In this document: piece by piece, positions 28,108 to 37,278 of the stretch
Layout of the letters: each line of letters opens with the position of its first letter
Numbering within the stretch: position 1 is the first letter of the stretch
Assembly: GCF_900105785.1 (NCBI RefSeq)
Contig: NZ_LT629799.1
Location: forward strand, 3,658,001-3,722,000
DNA: 64,000 nt
Reading direction: 5' to 3'
Source of the DNA: Microlunatus sagamiharensis
Lineage (GTDB): Bacteria > Actinomycetota > Actinomycetes > Propionibacteriales > Propionibacteriaceae
Translations under genes and position numbers: made by a program
Notes under the pieces: generated by a model
The model's database searches: none
Seen by the model: the letters and a program-made list of their open reading frames with translations, nothing else
What the model was told of the DNA's origin: nothing

Positions 28108-29247
28108 GTGTTCGTGGACCACCTGCAGCTCGTCGACTTCCGGTCGTACGCGGCTGTCGACGTCGCGCTCGGCGCGGGCGTGGTGGTCTTCGTGGGCGCC
28201 AACGGGCAGGGCAAGACCAACCTGGTCGAGGCCGTCGAGTACCTCTCGACGCTCGGCTCGCACCGGGTGTCGAGCGACGTGCCGCTCGTGCGGGCGGGCG
28301 CGGAGCGGGCCATCGCCCGGGCGCGGGTGCAGGCCGGCCTGGACGACGAGCGCCAGCTGCAGCTCGAGGTGGAGATCAGCCGGGGCAAGGCCAACCGCGC
28401 GCGGCTGAACCGTTCCCCCGTGCGCCGCACCCGCGAGATCGTCGGCGTGCTGCGGACGGTCGTGTTCTCGCCCGAGGACCTCGCCGTGGTCAAGGGCGAC
28501 CCGTCGGAGCGGCGGCGCTTCCTCGACGACCTCGTCGTCTCGCGCTGGCCGCGGATGGCGGGGGTGCGGGCCGACTACGACCGCGTGCTGCGTCAGCGCA
28601 ACACCCTGCTCAAGTCGCTGAGCGGCCGCAGCCGCGGGGGACCGCCCGGCGCGGACGCCGCGGCGACGCTCGACGTGTGGGACGCCCACCTGGCGGCGGC
28701 CGGGGCGGAGCTGGTCGAGGCGCGGTTGGTCACGCTCGGCGACCTCGTGCCGCACCTGGCCAAGGCGTACGCCGACATCGCCCCGACCAACAGCGAGGCC
28801 GCCGCGGAGTACGTCACCGCGGTCGACCTCGAGCCCGGCGCGGACCGGGACGCGATCGTCGCCGCGCTGACCGCGGCGATGACGGCCCGCCGGAACGACG
28901 AGGTCGCCCGCGGCATCTCGCTGGTGGGCCCGCACCGCGACGACGTGCTGCTCTCGCTCGGGGTGCTGCCGGCCAAGGGCTACGCGAGCCACGGCGAGTC
29001 CTGGTCCTTCGCCCTCGCGCTGCGGCTGGGCAGCCTGGCGCTGCTGCGCTCCGACGGGGTGGAGCCGGTGCTGGTGCTCGACGACGTCTTCGCCGAGCTG
29101 GACGCCACCCGGCGCGAGCGGCTGGCGAGCATGGTCAGCGGGGCCGAGCAGGTGCTGGTCACCGCCGCGGTCGGCGGTGACGTGCCGGCCGTCCTGTCCG
29201 GGCGCCGCTTCCGCGTCGCCGGCGGGGAGGTCACGCCGGATGCCTGA
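28108..29247 (+). CDS. recF: DNA replication and repair protein RecF
   Basis: The 379-residue SMC-like ATPase loads RecA at gaps. Motifs are [13 protein letters not shown], Walker [19 protein letters not shown], the signature region with [19 protein letters not shown], and Walker B/D-loop [21 protein letters not shown] at 28108 gives [14 protein letters not shown], the usual N-terminus; GTG at 28114 is also possible. The stop overlaps the dciA start by 8 bases. Confidence 0.96.
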   Translation: MFVDHLQLVDFRSYAAVDVALGAGVVVFVGANGQGKTNLVEAVEYLSTLGSHRVSSDVPLVRAGAERAIARARVQAGLDDERQLQLEVEISRGKANRARLNRSPVRRTREIVGVLRTVVFSPEDLAVVKGDPSERRRFLDDLVVSRWPRMAGVRADYDRVLRQRNTLLKSLSGRSRGGPPGADAAATLDVWDAHLAAAGAELVEARLVTLGDLVPHLAKAYADIAPTNSEAAAEYVTAVDLEPGADRDAIVAALTAAMTARRNDEVARGISLVGPHRDDVLLSLGVLPAKGYASHGESWSFALALRLGSLALLRSDGVEPVLVLDDVFAELDATRRERLASMVSGAEQVLVTAAVGGDVPAVLSGRRFRVAGGEVTPDA

Positions 29248-29800
29248 GCCGAGGGACCCGGTCGAGCCGGGGGAGCCGCCGCCCGAGGAGCACGAGGCCG
29301 TCCCGCACGACCCGACCGGGCTGAGCCTGGCCCGGGAGACGGCCCGCGCGCTCGGCGCCCGGGCCCGGCGGCGCCGTCCGCCGCCCTCGGGGGAGCGGCG
29401 CCGCACGGTCGACCCGGTCAGCTCCGGCGCGCACCCCGACGACCGGGACCCGCAGACCCTGTCGCGGGCCGTGCACCGTCTCGTCGACGCCAAGGGCTGG
29501 GCCGCCGAGGTCAACGTGCGGACGCTGCTCGCGCGCTGGGCGCTCCTCGTCGGGCCGACGCTCGCGCTGCACTCCAAGCCCGAGCGCTACGCCGACGCCG
29601 AGCTGACCGTCCGGACCGACTCGACCGCGTGGGCGACGCAGCTGCGGCACATGGCCCCCCAGCTCGTGGCCATGCTCAACGAGCAGCTCGGCGCCGACAC
29701 CGTGCGCTTCGTGCGTGTCCTCGGCCCCGACGCCCCGTCGTGGAAGCACGGCGGGCGCTCGGTCCGCGACGGCCGCGGCCCCCGCGACACCTACGGCTGA
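29240..29800 (+). CDS. dciA: DciA-family (DUF721) helicase-loader protein
   Basis: The 186-residue protein has a disordered, basic N-terminal half and a C-terminal DUF721/DciA domain ([55 protein letters not shown]). DciA recruits the replicative helicase in bacteria lacking DnaC/DnaI, which fits its place beside recF. ATG 29240 overlaps recF. gyrB normally follows but does not here. Confidence 0.92.
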   Translation: MPEPRDPVEPGEPPPEEHEAVPHDPTGLSLARETARALGARARRRRPPPSGERRRTVDPVSSGAHPDDRDPQTLSRAVHRLVDAKGWAAEVNVRTLLARWALLVGPTLALHSKPERYADAELTVRTDSTAWATQLRHMAPQLVAMLNEQLGADTVRFVRVLGPDAPSWKHGGRSVRDGRGPRDTYG

Positions 29801-29812
29801 GGCGCGCGCCGG

Positions 29813-31483
29813 TCAGACCGCGAGGCTGCTGCGCATCTCGAGCGAGATCTGGGCGGCGTCGAGGTTGGCCAGCGCGTGCTCGAGCAGCTCGGCGTCGAAG
29901 GTGCCGTGGTCGCGCGCGTCGAGCAGGGCGCTGCGCTGCGCCGCGATGACCGCGAGGCGGTGCTCCTTCGCCGCGACGAACTGCTCGCCGGTCGGCGGCC
30001 CGTCCGGGTGCGGCGGCGCGGGCAGGGCCGCCGTGGTCGTGCGCACGAGCTCGGTGATGCGGTCGCGCTCCGCGGCCTCCTGGCGCTCGACCTCGGCGGG
30101 GTCGGTGCTCGGTCCGAGGCGGTGGACGAGGGCACCCACGGTCCCGCCCTGCAGCAGCAGGGACAGCGCGGCGACCGCGAAGGCCACGAGCACGAGCAGC
30201 AAACGCTGCGGGGTGTCCTCGGGCAGCGTCTGGGCCGCGGCCACGGTCACGGCGCCGCGCATGCCCGCCCAGACGACGACGGTCCCGTCGCGCCAGCCCA
30301 GCGGCTGGCGCCGGAAGTACTCGATGTCGGCCAGGACACGGGTGACGCGCGAGGCGAAGCGGTCCACGTCGCGCTCCGAGCGCGGCCGCCGGCCGCGGTT
30401 CACCGCCTCGAAGCTCTCGCGCCTGCCCTCGGGCGTGCCCATCGAGGACTGGAACTCCTCGAGCCGGTCGCGGAGCTGCTGACCTCGCTGCGCCATGCGG
30501 CTGAGGAAGACCAGGAGCGGCACGACGTACGCGGCGCGCACCAGCAGGACGAGCACGAGCGCCCCGGCCGCGACCAGCACCGCGGTGCCGACGCCGGCGT
30601 GGTCGCGCTCGACGTCGGTGACGATGCTCGAGATCTGCAGCCCCATCGTGAGGAAGACCGCCCCCTCCAGGACGAGCTCGACGGTGCGCCAGTTCTGGGA
30701 GTCGGACAGCCGGTTCTGCGGGGAGAGGTGGCGCGGCGCGAGCACACCGGTCAGCAGGCCGGCCACCACCGCCGCGACCAGCCCCGAGGCGCCCAGGAGC
30801 GTGGCGGGCAGCGAGGCGACGAAGGGGACGGCGAAGGAGATCACCGTGTTCACGGTCGGGTCGGTGATCCGGCGCCGGACCAGGAGGTTGACCGCACCGA
30901 CCCCGGTCCCCAGCACCACCGCGACCACGATCGACCAGGCGAAGTCGCCGACGGTGCCCCAGAAGGAGAAGGCCTGCGTCGCCGCCAGCGTGGCGGTGCC
31001 GAGGAGGACGAGCGCCGTGGCGTCGTTGAGCAGGCTCTCCCCGTCGAGCATCGCGACGACCCGCCGCGACGTGGGCGTCTGCTTGACGATCGAGGTGGCC
31101 ACGGCGTCGGTGGGGCTGATGATCGCGCCGAGCGCCACCCCGTACGCGAGGGTCAGGCCGGGCACCGCGGCGCTGAAGAACAGCCCGAGCACGACCGCGC
31201 TGAGCACGACGAGGACCACCGACAGCCCGCTGATTGCGCCGAACTCGCGGCGGAAGTTCATCGTCGGCATCGACACGGCGGCGGCGTACAGCAGCGGCGG
31301 CAGGACGCCCTCGAGGATCCAGTCGGGCTCGACCTGCACGCCGGCCAGCGCGGGGACGAAGCTCGCGAGCACACCGACGGCGACCAGCAGCAGGGGCGCC
31401 GCGACGCGCAGCCGAGGACCGACCACGCTGGCGCCGGCGATGACGACGAGGGCGACGACGAGGACGACGAGCAGCTCGGTCAC
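29813..31483 (-). CDS. Na+/H+ antiporter, CPA1 family
   Basis: The 556-residue protein has about 12 N-terminal hydrophobic segments and a C-terminal cytoplasmic domain of about 130 residues. Diagnostic are SPTDAVATSIV (TM4-5 break) and ESLLNDATALVLL with the ion-binding Asn-Asp pair. It exchanges Na+ or K+ for protons. It is convergent with dciA (12-base gap) and divergent from the DUF6882-like gene. Confidence 0.92.
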   Translation of the reverse strand: MTELLVVLVVALVVIAGASVVGPRLRVAAPLLLVAVGVLASFVPALAGVQVEPDWILEGVLPPLLYAAAVSMPTMNFRREFGAISGLSVVLVVLSAVVLGLFFSAAVPGLTLAYGVALGAIISPTDAVATSIVKQTPTSRRVVAMLDGESLLNDATALVLLGTATLAATQAFSFWGTVGDFAWSIVVAVVLGTGVGAVNLLVRRRITDPTVNTVISFAVPFVASLPATLLGASGLVAAVVAGLLTGVLAPRHLSPQNRLSDSQNWRTVELVLEGAVFLTMGLQISSIVTDVERDHAGVGTAVLVAAGALVLVLLVRAAYVVPLLVFLSRMAQRGQQLRDRLEEFQSSMGTPEGRRESFEAVNRGRRPRSERDVDRFASRVTRVLADIEYFRRQPLGWRDGTVVVWAGMRGAVTVAAAQTLPEDTPQRLLLVLVAFAVAALSLLLQGGTVGALVHRLGPSTDPAEVERQEAAERDRITELVRTTTAALPAPPHPDGPPTGEQFVAAKEHRLAVIAAQRSALLDARDHGTFDAELLEHALANLDAAQISLEMRSSLAV

Positions 31484-31521
31484 GGGGCCAGCCTCGCAGG
31501 GGCAGCGCCTACGGTGACGAG

Positions 31522-32279
31522 GTGCAGCCGATCCGGTCCCTGAACGACGTGCTCGACGACGCGGCCTTCCTCAGCACCGAGCGGCAGCGCCGGCTGGGCG
31601 ACCTCCTCGGGAGGGCGGCGGGTACGCCGAGCGCTGGGACGTCGACCTCGAGGCCGGCCGGCTGACCTTCACCGGTCCGGCCGGGACCCTGGAGACGCCC
31701 GCCCACCTCGTCGGCACCGCGGCCCCCGGCCCGGGCAGCTGGATGTGGGCCTGGAACAACGTCAACGCATTTGCCGACGCGGTCGTTGCGCGCGCGGCCA
31801 CTGTGCGGGACTTCGGCACGCGCTTCGGCATCCCGGAGCTGACGAGCGCGGAGGTGCCGCTGCGGGGGAGCGCCCGCGCCGACGCCGTCGAGTACGCCGT
31901 GGTCGCCGGCCTCGTGAACGGCGGCCTGCCGCACTACACCGCCGAGGTGGGCGGCGGCACCGTCGTGGCCTTCGTGCTCGACGAGCCCCGCGCGGCGCTG
32001 CCGGCGCCCAGCCTCGTCACCGCGGTCTCGGTCATCGGGGAGACGCTGATGGGCGGCGCGGTCCTCGACCACCGCCGCGCGCTCGAGGCGTACGCGGAGC
32101 TGCGCGGCCTCGGCCTCGAGCCGGCCGGGCGCGACGCGGTGCTCCTCGGGCCGGACGGCCGGGTAGAGGTCCGCTTCGACGAGGAGGACCGGATCGTCGG
32201 CCTGGAGGGCTCGCTCGGCGCCGGCGCGGGTGCGGAGGACGGCACGGGGACCGGCGCTGGGAGCGGTGCCGAGGACTAA
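31522..32279 (+). pseudogene. DUF6882-like protein, apparently frameshifted
   Basis: The C-terminal part reads from about 31620 as GYAERWDVDLEAGRLTFTG, PGSWMWAWNNVNAFADAV and TRFGIPELTSAEV, typical of DUF6882. No start codon precedes that frame. Just upstream, a different frame from GTG 31522 gives a matching N-terminus (MQPIRSLNDVLDDAAFLSTE) that would join if one base were restored between about 31608 and 31622, a G-rich run. Without the repair the gene would have to begin at ATG 31743. A true lesion or a base-call error are both possible. TACGGT at 31510-31515 is a plausible leaderless -10. Confidence 0.65.
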
Positions 32280-32350
32280 TCCCCTCGCCGGCGCGGTTGC
32301 GCTCCTTGCATACTGGAACTAAGCCATCCGCGCCGACCTAAGGCACAGCC

Positions 32351-34183
32351 CTGTCCTCTCCGCCTGCCGCGAACCCCGGACCCACGGTCTCGCTGCTCCC
32401 GACCGCCCGGAACCGCGACGGCGAGGCCCGTACGGGCGCCGCCACCTCGATCTGGCGCTTCCGCTCCTACCTCCTGCCCTACCGCTGGCGCTTCGTCGTC
32501 CTCGTCGTCGTCGCCGTGCTCGGCATCGGCGCGAGCATCCTCGTGCCGCTGGTGACCCGCCGCGTGGTCGACGGCCCGATCGCGAACAGCGACCGGCCGG
32601 GCCTGTACGTGCTCGGGGCCGTCGCCATCGCCGTGGGCGTCGGCGAGGCGCTGCTGATGTTCATCCGGCGCTGGATCGTGTCCAAGGCGACCCTCGGCGT
32701 CGAGACCGACATCCGTACGCAGCTCTACGCCCGGCTCATGCGCCTGCCCCTGGCCTTCCACTCGCGCTGGGCCTCCGGGCAGCTGCTCTCGCGCATCACC
32801 TCCGACCTGTCGGTGATCCGCCGCTTCCTCGGCTTCGGCCTGGTCTTCCTCGGCGTCAACATCCTGCAGATCGTCGTGGTCGTGGCGATCCTGCTGCACC
32901 TCTACTGGCCGCTCGGGCTGGTCGTGGTGGCCTCGACCGTCCCCGTCACCTGGGTGTCGCTGCGGACGCAGAAGGTCTACACCAAGCTCTCCCGCGCGGT
33001 GCAGGACCAGACCGGCGACGTCACCTCCAGCGTCGAGGAGATGGCCCGCTCGCTGCGGGTGATCAAGTCCTTCGGGCGGGCCGACCACGTCTTCGGCGGC
33101 TTCGACCGCCGCAGCACGCGGCTGCACGACACCGCCGTCACGCGCGTACGGGTGCAGTCGAACTTCTGGACCTTCCTCGACGTCATCCCCAGCGTCACGC
33201 TGATCATCGTGCTCGGCCTCGGCGCGCTCGCCGTGGCGCAGGACCGGGTCACGCTCGGCACCCTGGTCGCCTTCACGACGCTGATGATGTCGCTCGTCTG
33301 GCCGGTGACCTCGCTGGGCTTCCTGCTGTCGATGACCCAGGACGCGATGACCGCGGCCGACCGCATCGCGGAGGTCTTCGACGCCGAGATCACCATCGTC
33401 GACGGGCCGCGCGAGCTCGAGGCCGTCCGCGGCGAGCTGGCCTTCGAGCACGTGTCGTTCCGCTTCCCGGACGCGAGCGAGGACGTCCTGCACGACGTCA
33501 ACCTGCACCTCGCGCCCGGGGAGACCGTCGCCCTGGTCGGCGCCACCGGGTCGGGCAAGACGATCTTCACCAACCTCGTCGCCCGGCTCTGGGACGTCAC
33601 CGGCGGGCGCATCACGCTCGACGGCGTCGACGTCCGCGACCTGCGCCTCGACCGGCTGCGCGAGCTCGTGGCCACGGCGTTCGAGGACCCGGTGCTGTTC
33701 AGCATGTCCGCGCGGGAGAACGTCGCTCTCGGCCAGCCCGACGCGAGCGACGAGGAGGTCCTCGCCGCCGTCGAGGTCGCCCAGGCGCAGTTCGTCCACG
33801 AGCTGCCGTACGGCCTGGACACCCGCATCGGCGAGCAGGGCATGAGCCTGTCCGGCGGTCAGCGCCAGCGCCTGGCCCTGGCCCGCGCCGTCCTCGCCCG
33901 CCCGTCGGTGCTCGTCCTCGACGACACGCTGTCCGCCCTCGACATCCACACCGAGGCGCTGGTCGAGGAGGCGCTGCGGCGCGTCCTGGTCGACGTGACC
34001 GGCATCGTCGTCGCCCACCGGGCGTCGACCGTGCTGCTGGCCGACCGCGTCGCCCTCCTGCAGGGCGGCACGATCACCCACGTCGGCACCCATACCGAGC
34101 TGCTGGAGACCGTGCCCGCCTACCGCGCGCTGCTGTCGGCCGAGCTCGACCCCTCCGACGAGCTGCTGGAGGTGGCCTCGTGA
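32351..34183 (+). CDS. ABC exporter half-transporter 1 (degenerate catalytic site)
   Basis: It has a six-helix exporter domain then a nucleotide-binding domain: Walker A GATGSGKT, signature LSGGQRQRLALARA, Walker B LVLDDTLSALD. The catalytic Glu after Walker B is Asp, the mark of the inactive site of heterodimeric exporters. The conserved N-terminus (WRFRSYLLPYRWRFVVL) lies upstream of the first ordinary start, GTG 32516. The frame is open back to 32342, and the only plausible initiator there is CTG 32351, so the start is uncertain. The second half follows with a GTGA overlap. Confidence 0.88.
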   Translation: MSSPPAANPGPTVSLLPTARNRDGEARTGAATSIWRFRSYLLPYRWRFVVLVVVAVLGIGASILVPLVTRRVVDGPIANSDRPGLYVLGAVAIAVGVGEALLMFIRRWIVSKATLGVETDIRTQLYARLMRLPLAFHSRWASGQLLSRITSDLSVIRRFLGFGLVFLGVNILQIVVVVAILLHLYWPLGLVVVASTVPVTWVSLRTQKVYTKLSRAVQDQTGDVTSSVEEMARSLRVIKSFGRADHVFGGFDRRSTRLHDTAVTRVRVQSNFWTFLDVIPSVTLIIVLGLGALAVAQDRVTLGTLVAFTTLMMSLVWPVTSLGFLLSMTQDAMTAADRIAEVFDAEITIVDGPRELEAVRGELAFEHVSFRFPDASEDVLHDVNLHLAPGETVALVGATGSGKTIFTNLVARLWDVTGGRITLDGVDVRDLRLDRLRELVATAFEDPVLFSMSARENVALGQPDASDEEVLAAVEVAQAQFVHELPYGLDTRIGEQGMSLSGGQRQRLALARAVLARPSVLVLDDTLSALDIHTEALVEEALRRVLVDVTGIVVAHRASTVLLADRVALLQGGTITHVGTHTELLETVPAYRALLSAELDPSDELLEVAS

Positions 34184-36081
34184 CGACCGCCCAGGAGCGG
34201 CCCCTCGAGGTCGCCGACGACGAGCGCGAGGTCGAGCGGGCGGTGGTCGTCGACGAGCACGAGCGGTGGCGGGGCGTCGGGGTCGACTCCGGCGCGAGCG
34301 ACGAGGAGGTCAGCCGTACGGGCAGCCGCTTCCTGCGCCAGCGCAGCCGGCGCCTGCTCGGCTCGCTGCTCGGCCCGTACAAGGGCTGGATCGTGGTCAT
34401 GGTGCTCGTCGTCCTCGTCGAGAACGCCGCCCGGCTGTCGATCCCGCTGCTCGTGGCCCGCGGGATCGACCAGGGCCTGCCGCCGGTCATGGACGGCGGG
34501 AGCCCCCGCACGCTGCTGATGATCGTCGCGGCGATGCTCGTCGCCGTCGTGCTGCAGTCGCTCGGCCGGATCGCCTTCCTGCGGGTGTCGGGGCGGATCG
34601 GCCAGGACGTGCTGCTCGAGCTGCGGCGCCGGGTCTTCACCCACTTCCAGAAGCTCGACGTCGCCTTCCACGACCGCTTCACCTCCGGCCGCGTGACGTC
34701 GCGGCTGACCAGCGACATCGACGCCATCTCCGAGCTGCTCGTCGGCGGCTTCGACGGCCTGGTGACCGCGGTGCTGACCATGGTCGGCGTCGCGGTCCTG
34801 ATGCTCAGCCTCGACGTGGAGCTGGGCCTGGTCTGCCTGCTCTGCTTCCCGGTGCTGCTGCTGCTCGTGCGGTGGTTCGCGCGGCGCTCGGCCACGGTCT
34901 ACCGCCGGGTCCGCGAGCTGTCGGCCCTGGTCATCGTGCAGTTCGTCGAGACCATGACCGGCATCCGCGCGGTGCAGGCCTACCGCCGCGAGGGCCGCAA
35001 CTCCGACATCTTCGACGGCATCGCCGACCGCTACAAGGACGCGAACACCGACTCCTTCCGCCTCGTCGCCGTCTTCATGCCCGGCGTCCGGCTGGTCGGC
35101 AACATCACCATCGGCGCGGCCCTGCTGTTCGGCGGCTACCGGGCGCTCGAGGGCGACATCACCATCGGCGTGCTGACGGCCTTCCTGCTCTACCTGCGGA
35201 TGTTCTTCGAGCCGATGCAGGACATCAGCCAGTTCTTCAACACCTTCCAGTCCGCCTCGTCGGCGCTGGAGAAGCTGTCCGGGGTGCTCGAGGAGGAGCC
35301 GGGAGTGCCCGAGCCGGCCCACCCCGTCGCGCTGCCGCGGCCGCGCGGCGAGGTCCGCTTCGACCACGTCGACTTCGGCTACGACCCCGAGCGCCTCGTC
35401 GTTCGGGACCTCGGGCTGACCCTGCGCGAGGGCGAGACCGTCGCCGTCGTGGGGACGACCGGCGCGGGCAAGACGACGATCGCCAAGCTCCTGGCCCGCT
35501 TCTACGACCCCACCCGGGGACGGGTGAGCCTCGACGGGGTCGACCTGCGCGAGCTCGCCGACGCCGACCTGCGCCGGGCGGTGGTGATGGTGACGCAGGA
35601 GAACGTCATGTTCTCCGGCAGCGTGGCCGACAACATCGGGTTCGGCCGGCCCGACGCCACCCGCGCCGAGGTCGAGGCCGCGGCCCGCGCGGTCGGGGCC
35701 GACACGTTCATCGAGGCGCTGCCGGAGGGCTACGACACCGACGTCGCCAAGGGCGGCGGCCGGCTCTCCGCGGGCCAGCGCCAGCTGGTCGCGTTCGCCC
35801 GAGCCTTCCTCGCCGACCCCGCGGTGCTGGTCCTGGACGAGGCGACGTCGAGCCTCGACATCCCGAGCGAGCGGCTCGTGCAGCAGGCGCTGCAGACCGT
35901 GCTCGCCGACCGTACGGCGGTGATCATCGCCCACCGCCTGAGCACGGTCGAGATCGCCGACCGCGTCCTCGTCGTCGAGCGCGGCGAGATCGTCGAGCAG
36001 GGCCCGCCCTCGCTCCTGCTGGACGAGTCGGACGGCCGCTACGCCGCCCTGCACGACGCCTGGGAGGCCTCGCTCGCCTGA
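34180..36081 (+). CDS. ABC exporter half-transporter 2
   Basis: The 633-residue protein has a charged cytoplasmic lead of about 60 residues, six membrane helices and a nucleotide-binding domain with Walker A GTTGAGKTT, signature RLSAGQRQLVAFARA and canonical Walker B LVLDEATSSLD. With the preceding gene it forms a heterodimer resembling mycobacterial Rv1273c/Rv1272c and BmrCD. GTG 34180 overlaps the upstream stop. The exported substrate (lipid or drug) is not visible from sequence. Confidence 0.93.
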   Translation: MTTAQERPLEVADDEREVERAVVVDEHERWRGVGVDSGASDEEVSRTGSRFLRQRSRRLLGSLLGPYKGWIVVMVLVVLVENAARLSIPLLVARGIDQGLPPVMDGGSPRTLLMIVAAMLVAVVLQSLGRIAFLRVSGRIGQDVLLELRRRVFTHFQKLDVAFHDRFTSGRVTSRLTSDIDAISELLVGGFDGLVTAVLTMVGVAVLMLSLDVELGLVCLLCFPVLLLLVRWFARRSATVYRRVRELSALVIVQFVETMTGIRAVQAYRREGRNSDIFDGIADRYKDANTDSFRLVAVFMPGVRLVGNITIGAALLFGGYRALEGDITIGVLTAFLLYLRMFFEPMQDISQFFNTFQSASSALEKLSGVLEEEPGVPEPAHPVALPRPRGEVRFDHVDFGYDPERLVVRDLGLTLREGETVAVVGTTGAGKTTIAKLLARFYDPTRGRVSLDGVDLRELADADLRRAVVMVTQENVMFSGSVADNIGFGRPDATRAEVEAAARAVGADTFIEALPEGYDTDVAKGGGRLSAGQRQLVAFARAFLADPAVLVLDEATSSLDIPSERLVQQALQTVLADRTAVIIAHRLSTVEIADRVLVVERGEIVEQGPPSLLLDESDGRYAALHDAWEASLA

Positions 36082-36122
36082 GCTCCCGCCGGCTGCTTGC
36101 CGGCTTCCTGCCCCTCGGTGTG

Positions 36123-36185
36123 GTGACCACTGGTCACCTGTGGGCCGCGGAGAAGGTCTGGAGCGACCAGAGCTGACCAGTGGTC
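36123..36185. promoter_or_regulatory. Pair of GACCA-N-TGGTC palindromes
   Basis: GTGACCACTGGTCAC (36123-36137) is a perfect palindrome around one base. GACCAGTGGTC (36175-36185) is the reverse complement of its 11-base centre. The centres are 50 bases apart. Between two convergent genes they could fold into a terminator or serve as binding sites. Confidence 0.4.
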
Positions 36186-36229
36186 GGAGTACGGGCAGAG
36201 GTGGCGGGTCGGGCGGCCTCGGCCGCGGG

Positions 36230-36523
36230 TCAGACGTCGAAGACGACGACCCGGTCCGCGTTGGCGCCGATGGCGGACTTCACGGGCTCGTGGTTGGGGT
36301 GGTCGAGGTAGACGTCGCGCGCCTCCGGCGAGGCGAACGTGACGACGAGCATGTAGTCGAAGCCGTCCTCCTTGCCCTCGGGACTCGAGGAGGGCCCCTC
36401 GACGACGTCGACGACGTCGGGGATGGTCCGGCCGAAGTCGGCGACGAGCGGGCGCACGGTCCGCTCGGCCTCCTCGGCCGTGCCGGGACGCCAGGACACG
36501 AGCACGACGTGGGTGGTGGTCAC
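36230..36523 (-). CDS. Dabb family stress-responsive alpha/beta-barrel protein
   Basis: The 97-residue ferredoxin-like barrel has THVVLVSWRPGTAEEAERTV, the central DYMLVVTFASPEARDVYLDHP and a C-terminal DRVVVFDV. These pieces are the Dabb (PF07876) layout. GTG 36523 is chosen to start right at the first strand. The function is unknown; it lies 23 bases downstream of cobK on the same strand. Confidence 0.87.
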   Translation of the reverse strand: MTTTHVVLVSWRPGTAEEAERTVRPLVADFGRTIPDVVDVVEGPSSSPEGKEDGFDYMLVVTFASPEARDVYLDHPNHEPVKSAIGANADRVVVFDV

Positions 36524-36546
36524 GCCGCCGAAACTAGCCGCCGCGG

Positions 36547-37278
36547 TCAGCCGGCCGCGGTGCGCACCCAGGCGACGGCGTCCCCGACCTCGCCGACCGC
36601 GGGGACGTCCGCGGGTGCCGACGGCCGACGGACCACGACGACGGGTACGCCGAGCTCGCGCGCGGCGTCGAGCTTGGCCTCGGTGTGGGTGCCGCCGGAG
36701 TCCTTGGTCACGAGCAGGTCGGCGCGGTGCTCGGCGAGGAGCGCCCGTTCGCCGTCGAGCGCGTACGGCCCGCGCGAGCGGACGACCCGCCAGGCCGGTG
36801 GCAGGTCGAGGTCGGGCGGGTCGACCACCCGGACGAGGACCGAGCGGTCGGCCCAGGGCAGGAAGGCGGCCAGCCCCTGCCGACCGGTGGTGAGGAACGG
36901 CCGCTCGCCGGGGACGGCGAGCACGCCCTCGACGCCGTCGACCCAGGTCCACCGTCCGGCGTCGGGGTGCTCGGACCAGCCGGGGCGGGCCAGGCGGAGC
37001 AGCGGGGTGCCGGTGACGGCGCAGGCTGCGGCCGCGTTGGCCGAGATCCTCGCGGCGAAGGGGTGCGTGGCGTCGACGACGGCGGTGACGTGATGTTCCA
37101 CGAGAAACGTCGCGAGGCCCTCGACCCCGCCGAACCCGCCGACCCGCACCCGGCCCACGGGCAGCGCCGGCTGCGAGACGCGGCCCGCGAGCGAGGAGAG
37201 CACGTCGACCCCGTCGGCGACGAGCCGCGCGGCCAGCGCGCGGGCCTCGGCCGTGCCGCCCAGGACGAGGACGCTCAC
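36547..37278 (-). CDS. cobK: Precorrin-6A reductase
   Basis: The 243-residue enzyme reduces precorrin-6A with NADPH in the corrin-ring pathway. It shows VLVLGGTAEARALAARL at the start, VVDATHPFAARISANAAAAC, and TKDSGGTHTEAKLDAARELG near the end. The GTG start overlaps the cobD stop (GTGA), so the two are translationally coupled. Confidence 0.93.
   Translation of the reverse strand: MSVLVLGGTAEARALAARLVADGVDVLSSLAGRVSQPALPVGRVRVGGFGGVEGLATFLVEHHVTAVVDATHPFAARISANAAAACAVTGTPLLRLARPGWSEHPDAGRWTWVDGVEGVLAVPGERPFLTTGRQGLAAFLPWADRSVLVRVVDPPDLDLPPAWRVVRSRGPYALDGERALLAEHRADLLVTKDSGGTHTEAKLDAARELGVPVVVVRRPSAPADVPAVGEVGDAVAWVRTAAG

Noticed and set aside
27454..29577. A 707-codon minus-strand frame across recF
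   Set aside because: Antisense to recF and in a different frame from the BLUF gene; only the BLUF frame shows family motifs.
37094..37109. parS-like TGTTCCACGAGAAACG inside cobK
   Set aside because: Three mismatches including loss of the central CACGTG; it lies in coding sequence and is likely chance.
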